Notes under the pieces: model-generated | Seen by the model: only the letters and a program-made list of their open reading frames with translations | Databases searched by the model: none | What the model was told of the DNA's origin: nothing | Position numbers and translations under genes: made by a program | In this document: positions 39,241-49,741 of the stretch, in pieces | How the letters are laid out: each line of letters opens with the position of its first letter | How positions within the stretch are numbered: the first letter of the stretch is position 1 | Source: a virus | IMG/VR virus record: IMGVR_UViG_3300035698_026482 | Span: 1 to 64,000 of that record | Length of the DNA stretch: 64,000 nucleotides | Reading direction: 5' to 3' (one strand)

Positions 39241-42165
39241 TTATATACCTCCATTATTGGAGCTTTTATTTTGGTGTTTATCCATAATGGCAGCAGCGTT
39301 TCCATTTACATCGTATACGTCTTCTGCAAATGTGTTCATAACCTGTCCTGTTGGGTAAACAGGCGCTCTATTAAAGCCGTTCGAGTCAAGTCCTGGCGGA
39401 ATATCGTGCACGACAGCAAACGAAATATCAACCCTACAAATTTGTGGCGCACGACTACCGTGTATTCCCGTTGACCATGATCCGTTTGCTGTTGCTTCGT
39501 TCCAATCAAAATTCATTGACGTTATAAATCCAGCCGTGCCTTTGCCTTGCACATTTTTAAACGAACGCACAATTGCATTTGACTGTCCACCGAAGTCGAA
39601 GAACTTTGTTTTATCGTCGCTTGAAGCGGGTGTGTCGGCGCGCTCAATCAGGTCCTTGGCTGTTAACCCCTCTAAATTCGCTGCAACCAGCTCTGCGGTG
39701 AGTTTCAACAAATCACCAGGAATCATCATGTGATATTTGTTTAATTCGTCGTCTGTTGTTACCGGCGATACAACATATAGTTTTGCATGTTCGCCAAGAA
39801 ATTCGCCGACGGTGTCCCTACTTTCTATTTTAACTCTTATTCCGCCCTTTCGAACAATAGCCTCTAATTTTCTTGCAGCTTTTGCGTCGTCAGACTTGCT
39901 TCCAAGGCCTGCAGACAAAACATCTTTTTTAGAAAAGCTTTTCGGGTTAACGGCCTGAAGGTATGCGAATTTACCCGTTTGCCAACCCAGGGTTTCAATT
40001 TCTTTTTTCTGCTTTTCCCACTCTTCGGCGATCTTAACAGTGTCAGGCGCCGGCGCCTTAGATGATAGAAAATCGTCCTCGTCAACGCCGAATAGGCGCG
40101 CTAGCGCAAGGTTCGAATAATTTGACTTAAACAAGTCGCCAAGTCGAAGTCTGCACAACGGTGATGCAGCGGGGATTTGCGAAAATGGTTGTCTAAATTT
40201 GCGACCGTTCGAATCAGTAACCAGACGTCCCTTTGTCCATTGCGGATATACAAGCGTAACAAGCTTATTGATTTTCACGTACATGTCATCAAAGTCTTCT
40301 TCGTTTGTCGCAACGACATGAAATGACAGACTAAATGTTCTTGCAGTGTTCACATACGTCATGATTGGGTCTACGCGACCATATGGTGACATCGTATTAT
40401 AGTTCGGCGCATAGCTTTCATTGACGCTGGCTATGAAAGCATGAAACGCTACAAACTCGTTTGTGCGAAGATCATGAAAGTAGAATGGCACGTATTCTGA
40501 ATCCAGTGCCGCTTCAATTGTCTCTGCATCCTCCTGAGAAAGTCTTGGCTTATTAAAAATTGACTTTTGTAGACCCTGTAAGTCAGGCCCCAACATCCGC
40601 TGGTGGGCGATGCCTAGGGTATTAATGCCCCTTCGCTTGCCAATATTAACGCCAGCAGTGAACATTGATCGTGGCATAATAAGCGCAGCCGGTGCTGAAC
40701 CCTGTCGCCATGCAAGCGCATTTTGGGCGGTTTGATCCCTACTTTTTCCTTGACGCGTTGTCGGATTCGTTGCTAAGGCATCAACAAGCGAACCGCGAGG
40801 CGCAATTTTTTTGCCATCGATCTTTTCAATGCCGCGCTCTTCCGCAGTCAATGCTCGATCACCAATTTGCGCAATGATATTAAGAAACGCGATGATCTTA
40901 GACGTTCTCAGGATGTCCACAAGACCCAGGACGGACTGTGCGCCGGCGACTATATTACCACCACTAATCTTCTTGAATGCATCCACGATGGACGTGATGA
41001 TTCGTGCGCCTGACTGGATTATCACTCGAACCATATTGGCATAAAAGCCAGGGCTTCTTGTTACCCTGCGAAAACTGGTGCCATCAAAGTCAAAAAAGAC
41101 CTTAAGCCCCGTCTTTGCAGCTTCGTTATAATCGCGATCGAGATGAATTATTCCAATATCAGTTAGTGAAATTAGGGCGCCCTTTTGATTATTGCTACGG
41201 CCATACTCGCCCATCGTTAATTTGTCGACCGATGATTTTACGGGTCGGCGGCCGGCGCGCGCTGCGCCGATCAATGAAAATATTCCCAAAAGCGCACGTG
41301 TTGCTAATTGCAATGCAATAATGAGAATTACTGCGAGGCCCGTCATGCCAAGCGGTAAAAAGCCGTCAAATGGCTCATTACAACTATTCATTTGACCAAA
41401 TGATGCATGTCCAGACCCGATAATATCACGAAGTCTTGAGCGACGGCCTCTAGCGCCAAGGCCAACACCCGGTGCGCCAGGCACATCTTCGGCATACATG
41501 CTGGTGCCATCTATTCGCCCGCCCAACTGTGCTTGTCCAGGAAGTAGTGATGCTAATGACACGCCAGGACTAGTCGGATCACCTTCAATAAATTCGCCCG
41601 TGGCCCTGAGCATGAGGGATAACCCGACCTTACGAAGCTCTTCGAACTGCGCGGGTGCACCCGGTTCCGACGTTCCAAATCCTCTGGGCATTACTGCAAA
41701 GGTGTCTGGAATTTTGCCATCCTTAAAGAAATGATTGCCTGGCGAAAAGCGGTTCGTTTTCAGAACGGCTGACGTGGCATTCACAATTGTCTCTGCAGTC
41801 GGATCATCTTCAGGTCTTGCGACGTCGACAATTGTCCCATTAGTGTCTGGCGAAGCACCCTTAATCGCAGACAATATGTCTAACGCTGTGACGTCTGTCG
41901 ACGTCGTTGTTTGTAGAATTTCTTGAAGTTTTGTGAACTCTGCAACGGATAAATTGCGATAAAACTCACCAAGCTCATGCTTTTCAATTTGTTCTTGTGT
42001 GGCGAATGTTTCATCGTCAAGATACTTGTTCCCTGTATCGACGTCTGTTTGTTGCTTTCGCAAAAAATCAGCTAACGTTTTCTTAACAGGTCTAATAAAA
42101 TCATCGCCATCCTTGACGTGACCTTCATTTCCTGTTTTGGTAAGCTCTGGAACAAGTTTTGGCAC
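39241..42165 (-). CDS. Large virion structural protein (baseplate)
   Basis: 974 residues. Contains a hydrophobic segment (GMTGLAVILIIALQLATRALLG) and a region TMSPYGRVDPIMTYVNTART, then NKLVTLVYPQW, seen in baseplate-associated proteins of large phages. No catalytic motif. Probably part of the hub or wedge complex; assignment is by context. Confidence 0.6.
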   Translation of the reverse strand: MPKLVPELTKTGNEGHVKDGDDFIRPVKKTLADFLRKQQTDVDTGNKYLDDETFATQEQIEKHELGEFYRNLSVAEFTKLQEILQTTTSTDVTALDILSAIKGASPDTNGTIVDVARPEDDPTAETIVNATSAVLKTNRFSPGNHFFKDGKIPDTFAVMPRGFGTSEPGAPAQFEELRKVGLSLMLRATGEFIEGDPTSPGVSLASLLPGQAQLGGRIDGTSMYAEDVPGAPGVGLGARGRRSRLRDIIGSGHASFGQMNSCNEPFDGFLPLGMTGLAVILIIALQLATRALLGIFSLIGAARAGRRPVKSSVDKLTMGEYGRSNNQKGALISLTDIGIIHLDRDYNEAAKTGLKVFFDFDGTSFRRVTRSPGFYANMVRVIIQSGARIITSIVDAFKKISGGNIVAGAQSVLGLVDILRTSKIIAFLNIIAQIGDRALTAEERGIEKIDGKKIAPRGSLVDALATNPTTRQGKSRDQTAQNALAWRQGSAPAALIMPRSMFTAGVNIGKRRGINTLGIAHQRMLGPDLQGLQKSIFNKPRLSQEDAETIEAALDSEYVPFYFHDLRTNEFVAFHAFIASVNESYAPNYNTMSPYGRVDPIMTYVNTARTFSLSFHVVATNEEDFDDMYVKINKLVTLVYPQWTKGRLVTDSNGRKFRQPFSQIPAASPLCRLRLGDLFKSNYSNLALARLFGVDEDDFLSSKAPAPDTVKIAEEWEKQKKEIETLGWQTGKFAYLQAVNPKSFSKKDVLSAGLGSKSDDAKAARKLEAIVRKGGIRVKIESRDTVGEFLGEHAKLYVVSPVTTDDELNKYHMMIPGDLLKLTAELVAANLEGLTAKDLIERADTPASSDDKTKFFDFGGQSNAIVRSFKNVQGKGTAGFITSMNFDWNEATANGSWSTGIHGSRAPQICRVDISFAVVHDIPPGLDSNGFNRAPVYPTGQVMNTFAEDVYDVNGNAAAIMDKHQNKSSNNGGI

Positions 42166-42174
42166 TATCTGTTA

Positions 42175-42453
42175 TTATCCCTTTTTGATTATATCTACGC
42201 GCTCGGGATCGCGCTCTGCCATCACACCTAGAAATGCTTCAATAAAATCTGGCTTTTCAATCATTTCCAAAATGGGCTCAATTGCACCAGACTGCATTCC
42301 TGTAACAAAATCAAGTGCAAGTGACTCAACTTTTTCGCGTTGATCTTCCGGAAGGGACGCACAAATCTGCTTGTACATCGGATCATTTTTTAGCATCTTA
42401 CGAAGATCACTAATGTCCAATTTTTCTAATTGCTTTTTAATTGCGGGATCCAT
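42175..42453 (-). CDS. Hypothetical structural-region protein
   Basis: 92 residues, helical, starting MDPAIKKQLEKLDISDLRK. Between tape measure and baseplate genes; possible chaperone. No family recognised. Confidence 0.6.
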   Translation of the reverse strand: MDPAIKKQLEKLDISDLRKMLKNDPMYKQICASLPEDQREKVESLALDFVTGMQSGAIEPILEMIEKPDFIEAFLGVMAERDPERVDIIKKG

Positions 42454-42468
42454 TTGTATTCCTATCTA

Positions 42469-45400
42469 TTATGGTCGTGCCTTAGGCGCGCCCTTTCCAC
42501 TAGATCCATCGATCTTAAACCAACGGCCCTTATGAATTTGTGCTGCAATATCCTCTGTGTCCATTTTAACGTCAAGCTTGATGTTAATATTGACTTTATC
42601 ATTGGTGATTGTAAACTTATCCTTGACGCCCATTGACTTTGCCAGCGCCTTAAGCTTAGGCTTGATGTCTACGGTTTGTATATTTGCCAATGATTTGTTA
42701 GTGATGTTGACTGATTCAACCATCGAACTAACAACGGTCGCAATACCTGTGTACTTGTCCTTCACCTTGTCCAGGATTTTATACACATTATCAACTGACA
42801 TTGAAGCATTTGACATGCTAGTAATTGCATCATCTCCGAACTTCGGTAACTCCATTATCGAAAATGCATCATTGATAATGATTAGGCGTCCGTTAACGCC
42901 TTCAATGCTCGCAACCGTTTCATCTGTAATCTGACCCGTGGTTTTACCAAAGTCTACAATTGTCGTGACAAATGATCCGTATGGTGCTAGCCAATCGTTG
43001 ATCACCTTAGCGTCAACTTGACCCCTAGCTAAGATCATTTTGCCGATCGTGTCAGTTGAGTTTCTTATGACCCTGAATAGGCCCTCAAGTTTGCCGAATG
43101 CCTCAGTCAGCGCTCCTGCATCCAGCGTCTTGGTTTCGGTAAGAATGCTATTGAGTGCCTTAGGCACCAATGCGAACCCGTTAATCGTGTCTGTCAACTT
43201 TTCGAACCCAACGACATCAGTCGTTTTAAACGCGTCCATAACAGTTTCCATATGCTTTTGAATTTTAAGTAATGCAGGCTTGAGCGTTGACTCGAATGTC
43301 GACTCCATCTCTTTAAGTTTTTCTGGATCGATAGCCGTAATTTCGTTAAGAAATCCTAGATCCTTAGGACCAACAGAATCCTTTACACCCTTCAACGTCG
43401 CATCATTTATTTCTGCTGTTATTTTGCCTACGCGCTCACCAATTATTTTAGGATCGATAAACGAACCACCCATTTCGGACTGCAGTTGCGCAGCGGCTTG
43501 CTTACGAAATTCTGCGCTTTTAGCGAGGGCATCGTCACCCCGGAGCTTTGAAAAATCTGTGCCGCTATCTTTTGCGAGCTTTGCAGCTCTAGCATTCATT
43601 AGATCATCTTGCTTGCGTTGCTGGCTTTGTAGCGCAATCTTTTCATCTTCAATCGCGATTGTTACGCCCTGCGCTCGTAGTTTATTAATTTCATTTAACG
43701 CGTTGATTTCGCCTGACTGCAATTTACCTGCCAGTTCGCGATTTGTGATTTTTGCAAACTGCTCTTCGTCGAGCGCCTTCATTCGCGCGTCGTGTTGTTG
43801 GGCAATTTCCTTATTAATCTTAGCTGTCTGACCAAAGAAAACGTCAAGCTTTTCAGCCATCCATCCTGAAATGTTGAAATATTTGTCGAGTAATAGACCT
43901 ATGCCTATTCCGCTGAGCGCAGCGGTTAAAATTCCGCCAATTAATGCAGCCCCCGTAGCGCCGACGGCAGCGGCACCGATACCGATGGCCGTCGTCGCAG
44001 CTTTTTTCAAGCCCGACACAAGTACAGACCCTAAGCGCTTAATCCAGCCAGGCTTAATGACGCCGCCATTCAGGCCTTCAGCTATACCTTTTGCGCCAGC
44101 GAGGCCAACGCTTTTCGTTGCATTAAATAATATTTTTGAGGCACCCTGCAGCGCTGATACTGATAGCCCTGCAATAATAGCTTTTGTTAGCCCAGCCAAT
44201 AAAATTTTCTCAGCGACCCATGGCCACCACTCGTTAAAGAAGGCTATCATTGGCGGCTTAATTTTTTCCCACGCAGTTTCAATCATGAGCATGAAAGCGC
44301 TGGTTAATTGCCCGATGACTGGGCCTGTAAATGCATCAATTATAGGTTGGAGGAATTCTTGTATTGGCCCAGCGGCATCAATTTTGGGTAATGCGCCATC
44401 CTTAATCCAGTTCGCTATGAACATGAACGTATCACGTAGACCCTCAAGTGCCATTTTCGCCATGCCGGCGATGATATTGACCATCGCCTTACCGAATGTC
44501 TTGAGACCATTTAGGAATTTTGAACCAGCGCCGGCCCTGGAATCGAAAAAATCGAAGAACTTCTCCTTTAATTTCGCCATTAGCGTTGGAAAAGAGTTGG
44601 CTGCATCATCTCCCCCAACATCTTTGAAGAATTGCTTGAAAATGCCTACGATACCTGATGTCAGTTCTTTGAACTTCTTGGTATCAAACATCTCGCGAAG
44701 GCCCTTAACCATATCGGCGACGCCAGGAAATGCCTCAACAAAGGTTCGTCCGAGCTCCATACCAGCGTGTCGTGTGATACGAAGGGCTTTTCTAATATCC
44801 CACATCAGTCCGCGGAAATCTTTCGACCATTTGACGCCGCGCTCAAATCCCTTGAAGAATTGGGTAAAGAAGCCACCTTGCATGCTACCGGTTTTAACAA
44901 GACGTTCAATTGAATCTGCAAGTTTACCCATGGCCTCTTGTTGAGTCATGGTCTTTTTCTGGTTATTGCCTTGCTGCTTCTCGATCTGGGACATGGACAT
45001 GCCCTGATTCTTCAACGAGAATGCCATTTTTGTTGCAGACTCATCAAGGCCGGTTTGCTGGGAAAGAAGCTTTAATTCTTGGCGTGAAAGCTTTTCTGCG
45101 TCAATGCCCGCCATCGCCATTGACTTGCGAAGCATATCAACGCGCTTCGTGGGATCCTGCTCACGCATCATCTCCATTGCATCAACATTTGCACCAAAGC
45201 TTTGGGCGAGCATTGCTGCACCACGCGCCGCGTCTTCAAAGTTATCATATGCGTCGATGACGCCGATGACATCCTTAATTTCAAGGCCCAACTTACGCAC
45301 GTATACTGACGCACGAGACATCTCGTGTGCAGTCATATTGCCAAAATGGGAAACATCCTCAGTCATCTCAGTAATGTCTCTCGCGATCACCTTGTGGCTC

Positions 45401-46338
45401 ATGCCAAACGCGTCGCCCATTCCTGTCGATGCAACTGTAATTTCATTAAGGACGTCGGTCATCGTACGCCCTTGTGCTTTGGCAGTGATGCCAATGGCCT
45501 TCATTTGATCTTCAGAAATGCCAAGACCTTTCTGATAAGCTATAATAGCCTCTGCATTTTGAACAAGCTCTTCACCAAATAGATGAAAGGTGTTACCCAT
45601 ACCCTTAGCAATATCATGAACAGCCGTTAAACGCTCGGCCCAGTTGCCAAGAACGCGATAAACGCTTAAGCCAGTTTCCGCAAGCTGACCGCCGACCTCT
45701 TGATACATTCCACGAATATTCTTCGAAATATCGTCTGAGAATGATCCGAAATCTTTTCTAATCGCTTCACGAGCCCTCTGGAATTCACCGCCGCCGGGCA
45801 TTGAGTTGGCCATGTCGACCAATCCGCCAAGCATTTTAAACGGCAATGATATAATAGATTTGCCGACCTCGAATAATGCGCCAGCTATTCCCATAATTGA
45901 ACTAACAGCAGCCTGCCCAATTCCAATAATTCCGCTAAATGCGCTGGTGATGCCTGATAATCCTGCGACTACCATCGTTGTAGCAGTTGGAAACTTATCT
46001 GCAAAAATACCAGACAGTTCATTAACCGTGCTCTTGAACCCCTTGGCAGGCATCTTACCTTTCGAAAGCTCGTCAGCCAATTTTTTCACAGAATCAGTAG
46101 CTGTTTTGGATTTATCGCCTAGACCACTTGATGCTTCTGCGGCGCCCTCAAGCGCCTTATTCATTTTACCGATATCAGAAACAATCTTATCTAACTCAAC
46201 CCCCTCATGCACGCCTTGAAGGGCCTGTGCAATAGAGAGCTGGTTTTTCAGATCGTTAGTGATTTTAGCTTGATTGCGTTGCTGTGATGCAATCGCCTTA
46301 TTTAATTCAAGCTGTATTTTAAGATTATCTACGGCCAC
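42469..46338 (-). CDS. Tail tape-measure protein
   Basis: 1289 residues, very long, mostly helical, with hydrophobic segments in the middle (for example AAAVGATGAALIGGILTAAL) and extended alpha-helical ends. Length would set tail length (about 190 nm by the usual rule, inference). Position among tail genes supports this. A long open frame exists on the opposite strand but is a shadow. Confidence 0.85.
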   Translation of the reverse strand: MAVDNLKIQLELNKAIASQQRNQAKITNDLKNQLSIAQALQGVHEGVELDKIVSDIGKMNKALEGAAEASSGLGDKSKTATDSVKKLADELSKGKMPAKGFKSTVNELSGIFADKFPTATTMVVAGLSGITSAFSGIIGIGQAAVSSIMGIAGALFEVGKSIISLPFKMLGGLVDMANSMPGGGEFQRAREAIRKDFGSFSDDISKNIRGMYQEVGGQLAETGLSVYRVLGNWAERLTAVHDIAKGMGNTFHLFGEELVQNAEAIIAYQKGLGISEDQMKAIGITAKAQGRTMTDVLNEITVASTGMGDAFGMSHKVIARDITEMTEDVSHFGNMTAHEMSRASVYVRKLGLEIKDVIGVIDAYDNFEDAARGAAMLAQSFGANVDAMEMMREQDPTKRVDMLRKSMAMAGIDAEKLSRQELKLLSQQTGLDESATKMAFSLKNQGMSMSQIEKQQGNNQKKTMTQQEAMGKLADSIERLVKTGSMQGGFFTQFFKGFERGVKWSKDFRGLMWDIRKALRITRHAGMELGRTFVEAFPGVADMVKGLREMFDTKKFKELTSGIVGIFKQFFKDVGGDDAANSFPTLMAKLKEKFFDFFDSRAGAGSKFLNGLKTFGKAMVNIIAGMAKMALEGLRDTFMFIANWIKDGALPKIDAAGPIQEFLQPIIDAFTGPVIGQLTSAFMLMIETAWEKIKPPMIAFFNEWWPWVAEKILLAGLTKAIIAGLSVSALQGASKILFNATKSVGLAGAKGIAEGLNGGVIKPGWIKRLGSVLVSGLKKAATTAIGIGAAAVGATGAALIGGILTAALSGIGIGLLLDKYFNISGWMAEKLDVFFGQTAKINKEIAQQHDARMKALDEEQFAKITNRELAGKLQSGEINALNEINKLRAQGVTIAIEDEKIALQSQQRKQDDLMNARAAKLAKDSGTDFSKLRGDDALAKSAEFRKQAAAQLQSEMGGSFIDPKIIGERVGKITAEINDATLKGVKDSVGPKDLGFLNEITAIDPEKLKEMESTFESTLKPALLKIQKHMETVMDAFKTTDVVGFEKLTDTINGFALVPKALNSILTETKTLDAGALTEAFGKLEGLFRVIRNSTDTIGKMILARGQVDAKVINDWLAPYGSFVTTIVDFGKTTGQITDETVASIEGVNGRLIIINDAFSIMELPKFGDDAITSMSNASMSVDNVYKILDKVKDKYTGIATVVSSMVESVNITNKSLANIQTVDIKPKLKALAKSMGVKDKFTITNDKVNINIKLDVKMDTEDIAAQIHKGRWFKIDGSSGKGAPKARP

Positions 46339-46393
46339 GTGAATGCGTCCTGGTTACGCTTTAATACGTATCAAACAAGTCGCACTCTCGGAA

Positions 46394-46693
46394 TTACATT
46401 GGCCACGGAATTCCGGTCATTGCTTCAAAGTCTTTCGCCGAAGCGTTTTTAAGACCAAGTTTTTGAATAACACTTTGCGCAGTAGCACCTTCACGCCCTA
46501 ATTCGTGCTGGAACTTCTTTGAAGCAACCATTGCCGTAGCAAGCTTTTCAATCTCTTCACGATTGCCACGAATTTTAAGCCGGGTCTTTTGACCAACAAG
46601 CCACGCCGCCACGCCTGCAATAAAAAGTTTGCCAGTTGTGGACAAACGGTAAAAATGCCTTTCGTCAAGGCGTGGTGCGTCTTCTTGTTTCAT
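46394..46693 (-). CDS. Hypothetical tail-region protein
   Basis: 99 residues with a predicted amphipathic or membrane-proximal segment (LFIAGVAAWLVGQKTRL) and a helical C-terminus. Upstream of the tape measure; may be a tail assembly chaperone. No family recognised. Confidence 0.55.
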   Translation of the reverse strand: MKQEDAPRLDERHFYRLSTTGKLFIAGVAAWLVGQKTRLKIRGNREEIEKLATAMVASKKFQHELGREGATAQSVIQKLGLKNASAKDFEAMTGIPWPM

Positions 46694-46710
46694 GCTACTA
46701 AATATACCGA

Positions 46711-46962
46711 TTATGTGAAGCGTCTTAAGCGAGCTGGTGCATGAGGTCGTTGACCTCTAAAGTTACGTTCTGATGGTGAATTATCATGCGTGCCCTTCGT
46801 ATACGCCTGTCCATCCTCACTATTTTCCGAGTGTTTTTGTATCTCTCTGTTAATTCGATTGATAAACCACCCGCGATGCTGTAGTGGTAACTTCCTCACA
46901 TCTTGGTGTGTAAAGCCAAGGTAATACATTAACAAAAATTCCTGTTCGAGTTGAACGTTCAC
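46711..46962 (-). CDS. Tail assembly protein, possible T4 gp51-like
   Basis: 83 residues. GFTHQDVRKLPLQHRGWFINRI is a pattern seen in small tail or baseplate-assembly proteins of T4-like phages. The C-terminus is basic. GTG start at 46962; ATG at 46929 with an AGGAA upstream is an alternative. Confidence 0.5.
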   Translation of the reverse strand: MNVQLEQEFLLMYYLGFTHQDVRKLPLQHRGWFINRINREIQKHSENSEDGQAYTKGTHDNSPSERNFRGQRPHAPARLRRFT

Positions 46963-46984
46963 AATATAGTCAGCACCATGCCCG

Positions 46985-47875
46985 TTATGCGTCAGGCCAA
47001 AAAAACGTGGTCCCGATAGGGACCTCTACCTCGTTTGTCTCTCCGCAGGCGCCACATGTAAAGTCAGCTTTCATGTCGATGCCTGGTTGATACTGTTCAA
47101 TGTGATTTCGCAAGACGCGTGAGTCGCGGACAGGCATATTATTGATGAACTTAGTAATATACATCCTGTCAGTTTTGCCGTCGACTGACACAATCAAGCG
47201 TGCCAACTGAGAGGTTATAATATTATCAACAGCGGTCTGCAACTTCTTTTTGCGTTGTTCTGCGTCACGCGACAGCTCTTCTTCATCTCGACCAGTAAGA
47301 AAGCGAAACTGGATTCTCTTCTTTGATACTGGTAGATCAAGTGAGAATAGATTTTCGCCAGGAGCTTCTGGCGTAAGTTCGAGCCATTTGATCGGTAGTT
47401 CATTCAAATCGAATTCGCTCGTCTCACGGTTGTTACAATCTGGACACCCAACTTCAATCGCGTACTCGGCGCCGTAACCTGTAATTCGAAGTGCCACCAT
47501 TAATGCGTTACGATCGGCAAGTAGAAGATCATTTGGATTGATTTTCTTATTGCTTAAGCATGATCGCAAAAGATGAGTAATAACAGTACCCTTTTTAATC
47601 AGGGCTCTTGACGTAAGGATATCTTCATCCTTGGCTGTCATTGCCCTAATTTCAAGACCTTCGCAGTTGTGCAAAAGGCTGTCGGCGCCGTATACAAAGC
47701 CTCTGGAGGGTAGTGGCACAACATCGATAGGAATCTCATATCCAAAATCATCGCCGCTGGGCGTGCCTGCATGCATTCCTGGGATGTTTGTTGGTGGTGT
47801 ATGTTGCTGCTCTTGTCCTGGGGGTGGTGTCCCGCCCTGGAAAACCTTATTAGCGCCGCGTGTATCACTAGTCAT
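46985..47875 (-). CDS. Baseplate hub protein (T4 gp26-like)
   Basis: 296 residues with two zinc knuckles (CPDC and CGACG) and a GRDEEELSRDAEQRKK region typical of the T4 baseplate family. Probably part of the hub on which the tail tube starts. Upstream of the tape-measure region, as in other T4-like genomes. Confidence 0.7.
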   Translation of the reverse strand: MTSDTRGANKVFQGGTPPPGQEQQHTPPTNIPGMHAGTPSGDDFGYEIPIDVVPLPSRGFVYGADSLLHNCEGLEIRAMTAKDEDILTSRALIKKGTVITHLLRSCLSNKKINPNDLLLADRNALMVALRITGYGAEYAIEVGCPDCNNRETSEFDLNELPIKWLELTPEAPGENLFSLDLPVSKKRIQFRFLTGRDEEELSRDAEQRKKKLQTAVDNIITSQLARLIVSVDGKTDRMYITKFINNMPVRDSRVLRNHIEQYQPGIDMKADFTCGACGETNEVEVPIGTTFFWPDA

Positions 47876-47979
47876 ATAATAGTTCCTTGAGTCGCCTCTC
47901 AGTAGATCCTACCAAAACAGGCGATACGCGTACATATAGCCTCATCTAAAACATGGACAAGACGCGTACAAATTCGAAA

Positions 47980-48678
47980 CTAGTTATTAGAATTAGGAAT
48001 ACGCTTTAGCGCAGTCGCAATTAGTTGCTTATGATTTTTGTCTTTGGTTTTTTCAACCTGCTGCTTAAAATAGTTTCTATTTTTATTAAACCAGCGTACA
48101 AATCGTTCATCGCCACGTAACGCGGTCTCAAGCCATTCAAGTTCGTCTTTTTTATCTTCTTTACTGAATTTCTTGCTTTTTCGATGGCGCTTGAATTGTT
48201 GCGCACCGCCTGCGATAAGAAGAAAGGGCAATGCAAGTATTGTCATCGATCCGTGAACAATGTTCTCTAGACCAGAATAAAGCTCTTCAGACGTATTAAT
48301 CCACTCTTCGCCAGCACGACTTGATTGACGCTCTTCCATATCATGTTTGATATGTTTAGAGATAGGCTCTAATTCATCCTGTAGCTCACCCATCAACATT
48401 TTTTGTAGATTTGCATCAGCCAAATCAATGTCGTGATCATTTGCATATGAAGCAAGTGATTGTTGCAGCTTTTTTAGTTTCTCACTCTTGACGAGCTTAA
48501 CAGCCTCTGCTGGATCCATCTTGAACGTTTGCTTGCAAATAGAAAGCAGTTGACCGATGATGCTATCCCATTCGTCAGATTTGACGATCTCTAAGGCATC
48601 TTCCTTAGATTCATTGATACGAAGACGAATTTCTTCGCGAATAATTTCGCGTGCTCTATGTTCAGTCAACTTTGTCAT
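47980..48678 (-). CDS. Virion protein with IIREE targeting motif
   Basis: 232 residues from ATG 48678 (MTKLTEHRAREIIREEIRL). The N-terminal T-E-H-R-A-R-E-I-I-R-E-E helix is the repeated motif of proteins at 57.4-62.3 kb. A hydrophobic stretch (MTILALPFLLIAGGAQQF) lies in the middle and the C-terminus is basic. Possibly packaged in the head; see findings. Confidence 0.6.
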   Translation of the reverse strand: MTKLTEHRAREIIREEIRLRINESKEDALEIVKSDEWDSIIGQLLSICKQTFKMDPAEAVKLVKSEKLKKLQQSLASYANDHDIDLADANLQKMLMGELQDELEPISKHIKHDMEERQSSRAGEEWINTSEELYSGLENIVHGSMTILALPFLLIAGGAQQFKRHRKSKKFSKEDKKDELEWLETALRGDERFVRWFNKNRNYFKQQVEKTKDKNHKQLIATALKRIPNSNN

Positions 48679-48925
48679 TCTTCTTTTCTTCCAATGCAAA
48701 ATGGGCCGCTGCAGACTTGCAATTACTAAACGCCATAAAAATGCGGCGTCGGGCCAATTTCAAATCATATTTCGTGTCGTCAGACGATTCACCAATAGCG
48801 TCGAGCTCTTGATTTGCACGAATTAGATGCTTGCACGCCTCTAAAAGGCGTATCCTCGGATCCACTTTTTTTGGCTCTTTGCGGCCAAAAATTAGATCCC
48901 AAAGTCTCGGTAAGGTTTTCCCAAT
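48662..48925 (-). CDS. Small protein, possible AUU start (or shorter GTG form)
   Basis: The coding frame continues upstream of a GTG at 48865 (VDPRIRLLEACKHLIRANQ). In it a strong GGAGGG lies seven bases before an ATT at 48925, giving GKTLPRLWDLIFGRKEPKK before the GTG residue. No ATG exists in frame. Either an AUU start or the GTG form is real. C-terminal half is helical. Confidence 0.5.
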   Translation of the reverse strand: MGKTLPRLWDLIFGRKEPKKVDPRIRLLEACKHLIRANQELDAIGESSDDTKYDLKLARRRIFMAFSNCKSAAAHFALEEKKNDKVD

Positions 48926-48942
48926 GTCGATACCCTCCCATG

Positions 48943-49692
48943 CTAAAAGCTAAGAATCCTTCTGTGAACGTCATAGAGAACTTCCTCAAGAGTGGTGCCC
49001 GGAATGCCTACACGATTCTTGTTTTCCTCAATCCACGTTCTAAGATTATTACGTTCGGGCTCACCCATTTCACGAAGGGTGATATTAATTGCCTCATTGT
49101 ATGTGGCGTAGCTTCCATCCCACATATGTGCTAGTTCATCAATTCTAGCGATTGTCTGATTCGAAACATTTGCATCCAAATCACCTGCCACCTCAAATCG
49201 TCGTTCTGCATACACGTCATAGTTTGGGTCTAGACCAGGTGTACCGCCAAAACCGACGCCTGAAAGCATGCCTACGGTGATATTTCCGCCGGCGCCGTAA
49301 TTCGGGTTTGTAATTTGCGTAATTTTGCCGCCGACGTGCTCTGTTAGGCGTGTAACGAGCCCCTTGGCAAAATCAGCGCGCTTCTTATTATAGACGCCGT
49401 CAATATCTTCAAAGACAATTTTTACGTTGCCATCCTTGGCGTTAATATAAAAATCAGCTTCAAAACCAGCTTCTGATAATACGTCGACGCAGACGCCACC
49501 GAAATCAGACAGTTCATTTTCTGTATGAACTCGCTTGGATTCTTTTAACAATGACCTTTTTGTTCGATCAGACGTTTCCGTCATAATCTTAGTGGCAGCC
49601 TCTGATCCATCGCCGCCTGATTCACCAATAGCCCAATCGAAAAGATGAACTGGTAGATCGCTGCTGGCGCTTTCGTTATATGAATTATTCAT
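48943..49692 (-). CDS. Hypothetical structural-region protein
   Basis: 249 residues. Mixed composition, with a DVNVSNQ-like Asn-rich middle (EVAGDLDANVSNQTIARI) and a helical C-terminus (NLRTWIEENKNRVGIPG). No family recognised. Ends next to the gene with the AUU start. Confidence 0.6.
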   Translation of the reverse strand: MNNSYNESASSDLPVHLFDWAIGESGGDGSEAATKIMTETSDRTKRSLLKESKRVHTENELSDFGGVCVDVLSEAGFEADFYINAKDGNVKIVFEDIDGVYNKKRADFAKGLVTRLTEHVGGKITQITNPNYGAGGNITVGMLSGVGFGGTPGLDPNYDVYAERRFEVAGDLDANVSNQTIARIDELAHMWDGSYATYNEAINITLREMGEPERNNLRTWIEENKNRVGIPGTTLEEVLYDVHRRILSF

Positions 49693-49741
49693 GAGGTCTC
49701 TCGTACCCCAGTAAGTATCAAGAAGAATCGTCTTTCTTCAG

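Noticed and set aside
43871-44944. 357-residue open frame on the plus strand opposite the tape-measure gene
   Set aside because: Proline/serine/alanine-biased composition typical of an antisense shadow of a long helical gene; no start signal and no homology pattern recognised.
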